Shown in pieces: positions 32,688-35,043 of a stretch of DNA of 35,043 nucleotides. Origin of the DNA: Desulfobacteraceae bacterium (GTDB lineage Bacteria; Desulfobacterota; Desulfobacteria; Desulfobacterales; SKZT01); contig SKZT01000150.1 of NCBI GenBank assembly GCA_007127235.1, forward strand, positions 1 to 35,043, in the 5' to 3' direction. The position numbers and the translations under genes were made by a program. Each line of letters begins with the position of its first letter. Position 1 is the stretch's first letter. Below the pieces are notes generated by a model. The model was given only the letters and a program-made list of their open reading frames with translations. It ran no database searches and was not told the DNA's origin.

Positions 32688-32975
32688 TCACACCTGCATG
32701 CGCATAATTTCCTGATACGCATCAATGGCCTTATTGCGAACCTGGACCAAAAAGCGTAAGGAAATATCGGCTTTTTCCATAGCAATCATCATTTCATGCA
32801 GATCCACATTACCGCCGGTGTTAGCATTCAGAACCGCCTGATCGGCTTTTTGCAGGTTATGGTTTGTTTTTTCGAAAATTTTCTTAAAAGAGTCGGCAAG
32901 AGAATTTTGTGGTTTGTTTTGGTCCGTTGGGTTTGTGTCGAGCTTGGCCGCTATTTGAGAAATTTCGTTAATCAT
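32688..32975 (-). CDS. fliE: MS-ring/rod adaptor FliE
   Basis: 95 residues, the family's normal size. The conserved C-terminal part (VDLHEMMIAMEKADISLRFLVQVRNKAIDAYQEIMRMQV) is diagnostic. FliE joins the MS-ring to the first rod protein and is needed before other rod proteins are exported. It follows flgC by 2 bases. Confidence 0.97.
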   Translation of the reverse strand: MINEISQIAAKLDTNPTDQNKPQNSLADSFKKIFEKTNHNLQKADQAVLNANTGGNVDLHEMMIAMEKADISLRFLVQVRNKAIDAYQEIMRMQV

Positions 32976-32977
32976 GT

Positions 32978-33409
32978 TTATTTACCGATCTCCAAGGTTT
33001 TCAAAGCCATACGCTGTGCGGCCTTGATTGCGTTTACATTAGCTTCATAACTTCCTTTTACTTTCATCATGTCAGTTATTTCTTCAACTAAACTGATGTT
33101 CGGTTTTTCAACGAAACCATCCTCATCGGCATCAGGATGTCCCGGATCATAAACTTTTTTGGCATCAAGAGGGCTGGTAACAATCTGCTCAACTTTAACA
33201 CCCTCAATCCATTTCAGCCTGCTGTTGTCAAGGTCCTTTGCAAAATCCGGTTTAGTGGTGGTAAAAAGCACTGATTTTTTTTTATAGGGTCCGCCCTCCG
33301 GAGTCCTGGTGGTATCCATGTTGGCCAGGTTTGAGCTGATGACGTTTAGTCTGATTGATTGGGCTTTCAGTGCCGATGAACTTATATTCATTGCATTTAG
33401 AATATCCAT
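32978..33409 (-). CDS. flgC: Proximal rod protein FlgC
   Basis: 143 residues. SALKAQSIRLNVISSNLANMDTTRTPEGGPYKKKSV is the FlgC signature, and VYDPGHPDADEDGFVEKPNISLVEEITDMMKVKGSYEANVNAIKAAQRMALKTLEIG its C-terminus. The long GHPDADEDGFV segment is normal for FlgC. It lies between flgB (11 bases) and fliE (2 bases). Confidence 0.98.
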   Translation of the reverse strand: MDILNAMNISSSALKAQSIRLNVISSNLANMDTTRTPEGGPYKKKSVLFTTTKPDFAKDLDNSRLKWIEGVKVEQIVTSPLDAKKVYDPGHPDADEDGFVEKPNISLVEEITDMMKVKGSYEANVNAIKAAQRMALKTLEIGK

Positions 33410-33420
33410 GATAATCTCCT

Positions 33421-33837
33421 TTACAGTTTTTCCTGAATAACGTGTTTTAGCATACTGAATTTTTTGTTCAGTGAAACAATGGCGGCTTCAAACCGAATCT
33501 GATTGACAGAAAGTGCCACCATTTCCTGATCCAGGCTCACATTGTTGTTGTCTCCAACACCGCTGTGATGTTTTTCTCTAAAAAAATTTGCCTCAAAAGA
33601 CTCAATCATTTGCTTGGACGGACTGGGTATATGTCCTGGATGTGTTGCTGTCTGACCGGTTTCCGATCCCATGGTCAGTTCCCTCAACTGATCTTCGAAT
33701 TCCATTCTTAGCCTGGCGTAGCCCGGGGTTTCCGCATTGGCGATGTTTGCTGAAATGGATTGGTGTTTTTGAGTTCTTAATTCCAAAACCTTGTTCAGAA
33801 AATGAATAGTTGAGCCAAAAATGCCTTTTGTTGTCAT
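33421..33837 (-). CDS. flgB: Proximal rod protein FlgB
   Basis: 138 residues. N-terminal HQSISANIANAETPGYARLRMEFEDQLR (25-52) is the FlgB form of the rod signature. The C-terminal NNNVSLDQEMVALSVNQIRFEAAIVSLNKKFSMLKHVIQEKL is characteristic. It starts one base after the upstream TPR gene stop, so it is probably translated from the same message. Confidence 0.97.
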   Translation of the reverse strand: MTTKGIFGSTIHFLNKVLELRTQKHQSISANIANAETPGYARLRMEFEDQLRELTMGSETGQTATHPGHIPSPSKQMIESFEANFFREKHHSGVGDNNNVSLDQEMVALSVNQIRFEAAIVSLNKKFSMLKHVIQEKL

Positions 33838-33838
33838 T

Positions 33839-35043
33839 TCAATTGTCCTTGATTAAATTTTGGGTTTGAACCGTTTCAGCTGCAAGTGTCAGCCAGGGCT
33901 TCTCTATTGGTAATTCGGTCAGTTTCCCGTAAAGTTTAATTGCCTGTTCATTTTTCCCCAGGTGAAAAAATGTGCTTATTAAGCGATAAGCTGCTTGTCC
34001 GTTATATGGGGGTTTGTCCAGTAAAGATTCGTAAAAGCCAATCGCTTTTTCCCAGTTCTGTCCTGAATAGTTAGCTTCCGCGCGTTGCAATATTATATCA
34101 GGCGGAACATTTTCATTTTTAACATCATAGGCCTTGGAAAGGTAATGGTCGGCCAGTTCATATTGTTCCATTTCAAAAAAGAGGTTTCCTGCCAGGTGAT
34201 CCAGTTTTTGGTTTATAGGTCTGTTTTTTTCCAGCAACAAACCAACCACAGTGTTAATCTCTCCTTTTTTGATTAAAACATCGGCCAAATAATACAATAT
34301 TTGTCCTTTTCTTGAGCCTTCAGGGTATTTTCTAAAATAGTACGAAGCGTAATGCTCCACCTGATCATGCTTATCCTGCTGGTGACAGGTTTTAATTAAT
34401 CTAAAAAAAACATCTTCTTTTCTCTCCTTGTTTTTTTCAAAATCCAGCATGTAGAGATAGGTTTTTTCAGCTTGGGCTAAAAAACCGGAATTTAAATAAT
34501 GATTTGCAAGGTTTTGTAAGAAATCATAATCAATCTGGGCCTGGGCCAGAAGGTCTCTGTGTTTTGCAACCAGGCTCAGCGCTATCAGGGGAGATTCCTG
34601 ATTGATCAGAGCCTGCACGGCATCCGGAAAAATTTCTATAAACAGTGCTTGGGCTTCCGGAATAAGTTCACCCGCCCAGAAATCTTTAAAAAAACGTCCC
34701 AGAAATTTGATTGCCCTGAGGTTTTCCCCATATAAATGACAGGCGAGGATCTTCTTGAAAAAGGCTTCTTCACGAAGCATTCGGGTGGGTCCAAGCTCAG
34801 CGATTTTACTGTATTCGTTTAAAATATCGCTCAGGGGTGTTTTTAAATCATCCAGCAGCTTAAGATCAACCAGTTTGAGTCTGGCCCTGATTTCAGCCTC
34901 GGTTCCGGCATTTTTTTCAGTGATTTGGGTGAATAAAAGACGGGCAGGATCTTTACCTCCTTGTTTTAAAATGGCCATTGCCGACCGGAATTTGGCCAAT
35001 GCCTGCTGTGCCGGAAACTTATCTTTCAACATTACGGATAAAA
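33839..35043 (-). CDS. TPR-repeat protein, 5' end missing
   Basis: The frame is open through the right edge of the window. The first ATG inside is at 35030-35032 with no ribosome site, and the protein there begins in the middle of helical repeats, so the gene probably starts outside. The visible 397 residues are helix-turn-helix TPR-like repeats, for example LAQAEKTYLYMLDFEKN, ELADHYLSKAYDVKNENVPPD, WEKAIGFYESLLDKPPYNGQAAYRL and NEQAIKLYGKLTELP. No membrane segment is visible in this part. TPR proteins bind other proteins; a scaffold or assembly role in flagellar or envelope functions would fit its place directly before flgB, but nothing here proves this. It is not one of the standard flagellar genes. 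Confidence 0.8.
   Translation of the reverse strand, partial: LSVMLKDKFPAQQALAKFRSAMAILKQGGKDPARLLFTQITEKNAGTEAEIRARLKLVDLKLLDDLKTPLSDILNEYSKIAELGPTRMLREEAFFKKILACHLYGENLRAIKFLGRFFKDFWAGELIPEAQALFIEIFPDAVQALINQESPLIALSLVAKHRDLLAQAQIDYDFLQNLANHYLNSGFLAQAEKTYLYMLDFEKNKERKEDVFFRLIKTCHQQDKHDQVEHYASYYFRKYPEGSRKGQILYYLADVLIKKGEINTVVGLLLEKNRPINQKLDHLAGNLFFEMEQYELADHYLSKAYDVKNENVPPDIILQRAEANYSGQNWEKAIGFYESLLDKPPYNGQAAYRLISTFFHLGKNEQAIKLYGKLTELPIEKPWLTLAAETVQTQNLIKDN

Noticed and set aside
1-35043. Mobile elements, CRISPR arrays, tRNA or rRNA genes
   Set aside because: No transposase or integrase reading frame, no regularly spaced repeats and no cloverleaf or rRNA-like stretch were noticed; the whole window is compact protein-coding sequence.

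Overview
The window is almost entirely one flagellar chromosomal cluster read on the minus strand (about 1.6 to 35.0 kb), with two unrelated plus-strand genes at the left edge. The gene order, FliW/CsrA and FlhF/FlhG sets, Gram-negative P and L rings (FlgI, FlgH), sigma-54- and sigma-28-like promoters and an apparent selenoprotein together suggest a motile, probably anaerobic, sulfate-reducer-like deltaproteobacterium (Desulfobacterota, perhaps Desulfobacterales). This placement is inference from gene content and has not been tested by a search.

Layout, in minus-strand transcription order. Block 1 (35.0 to 23.7 kb): the 3' part of a TPR protein, then flgB-flgC-fliE-fliF-fliG-fliH-fliI-fliJ-motE-like-fliK-flgD-flgE, ending at a strong intrinsic terminator (about 23.55 kb). 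It encodes rod, MS-ring, rotor, export ATPase, hook cap, hook-length control and hook. Block 2 (23.5 to 11.2 kb): a sigma-54-type promoter, then motA-motB-fliL-fliM-fliN-fliO-fliP-fliQ-fliR-flhB-flhA-flhF-flhG-fliA and a small DUF2802-like membrane protein. It encodes stator, C-ring, export gate, polar placement and number control, and sigma-28. Block 3 (11.2 to 6.4 kb): a sigma-28-like promoter, then flgF-flgG-flgA-flgH-flgI-flgJ (distal rod, P and L rings). Block 4 (6.4 to 1.6 kb): a near-consensus sigma-28 promoter, then flgM-flgN-flgK-flgL-csrA-fliW and a PEGA/SUMF1-domain envelope protein, ending at a hairpin terminator.

Many junctions are ATGA or TAATG overlaps, so translation is probably coupled. 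The order suggests a cascade: sigma-54 drives the early genes, FliA made from block 2 turns on block 4, and block 4 carries the two late checkpoints (the FlgM anti-sigma factor and the FliW/CsrA switch). Flagellin, FliD, FliS and chemotaxis genes are not in the window.

The most striking item lies outside the flagellar genes. A plus-strand rhodanese-domain protein (1088..1504) has an in-frame TGA exactly where the catalytic cysteine belongs. The reading frame continues with intact rhodanese sequence to a TAA, and a hairpin with bacterial-SECIS geometry lies downstream of the TGA. It reads as a secreted selenocysteine rhodanese that ordinary gene calling would truncate at residue 96. Its upstream neighbour is the C-terminal part of an APC-type permease that starts before the window. 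No gene-free stretch exceeds 300 bases; the longest (23464..23702) holds a terminator and the motA promoter. I saw no tRNA, rRNA, CRISPR or insertion sequence.
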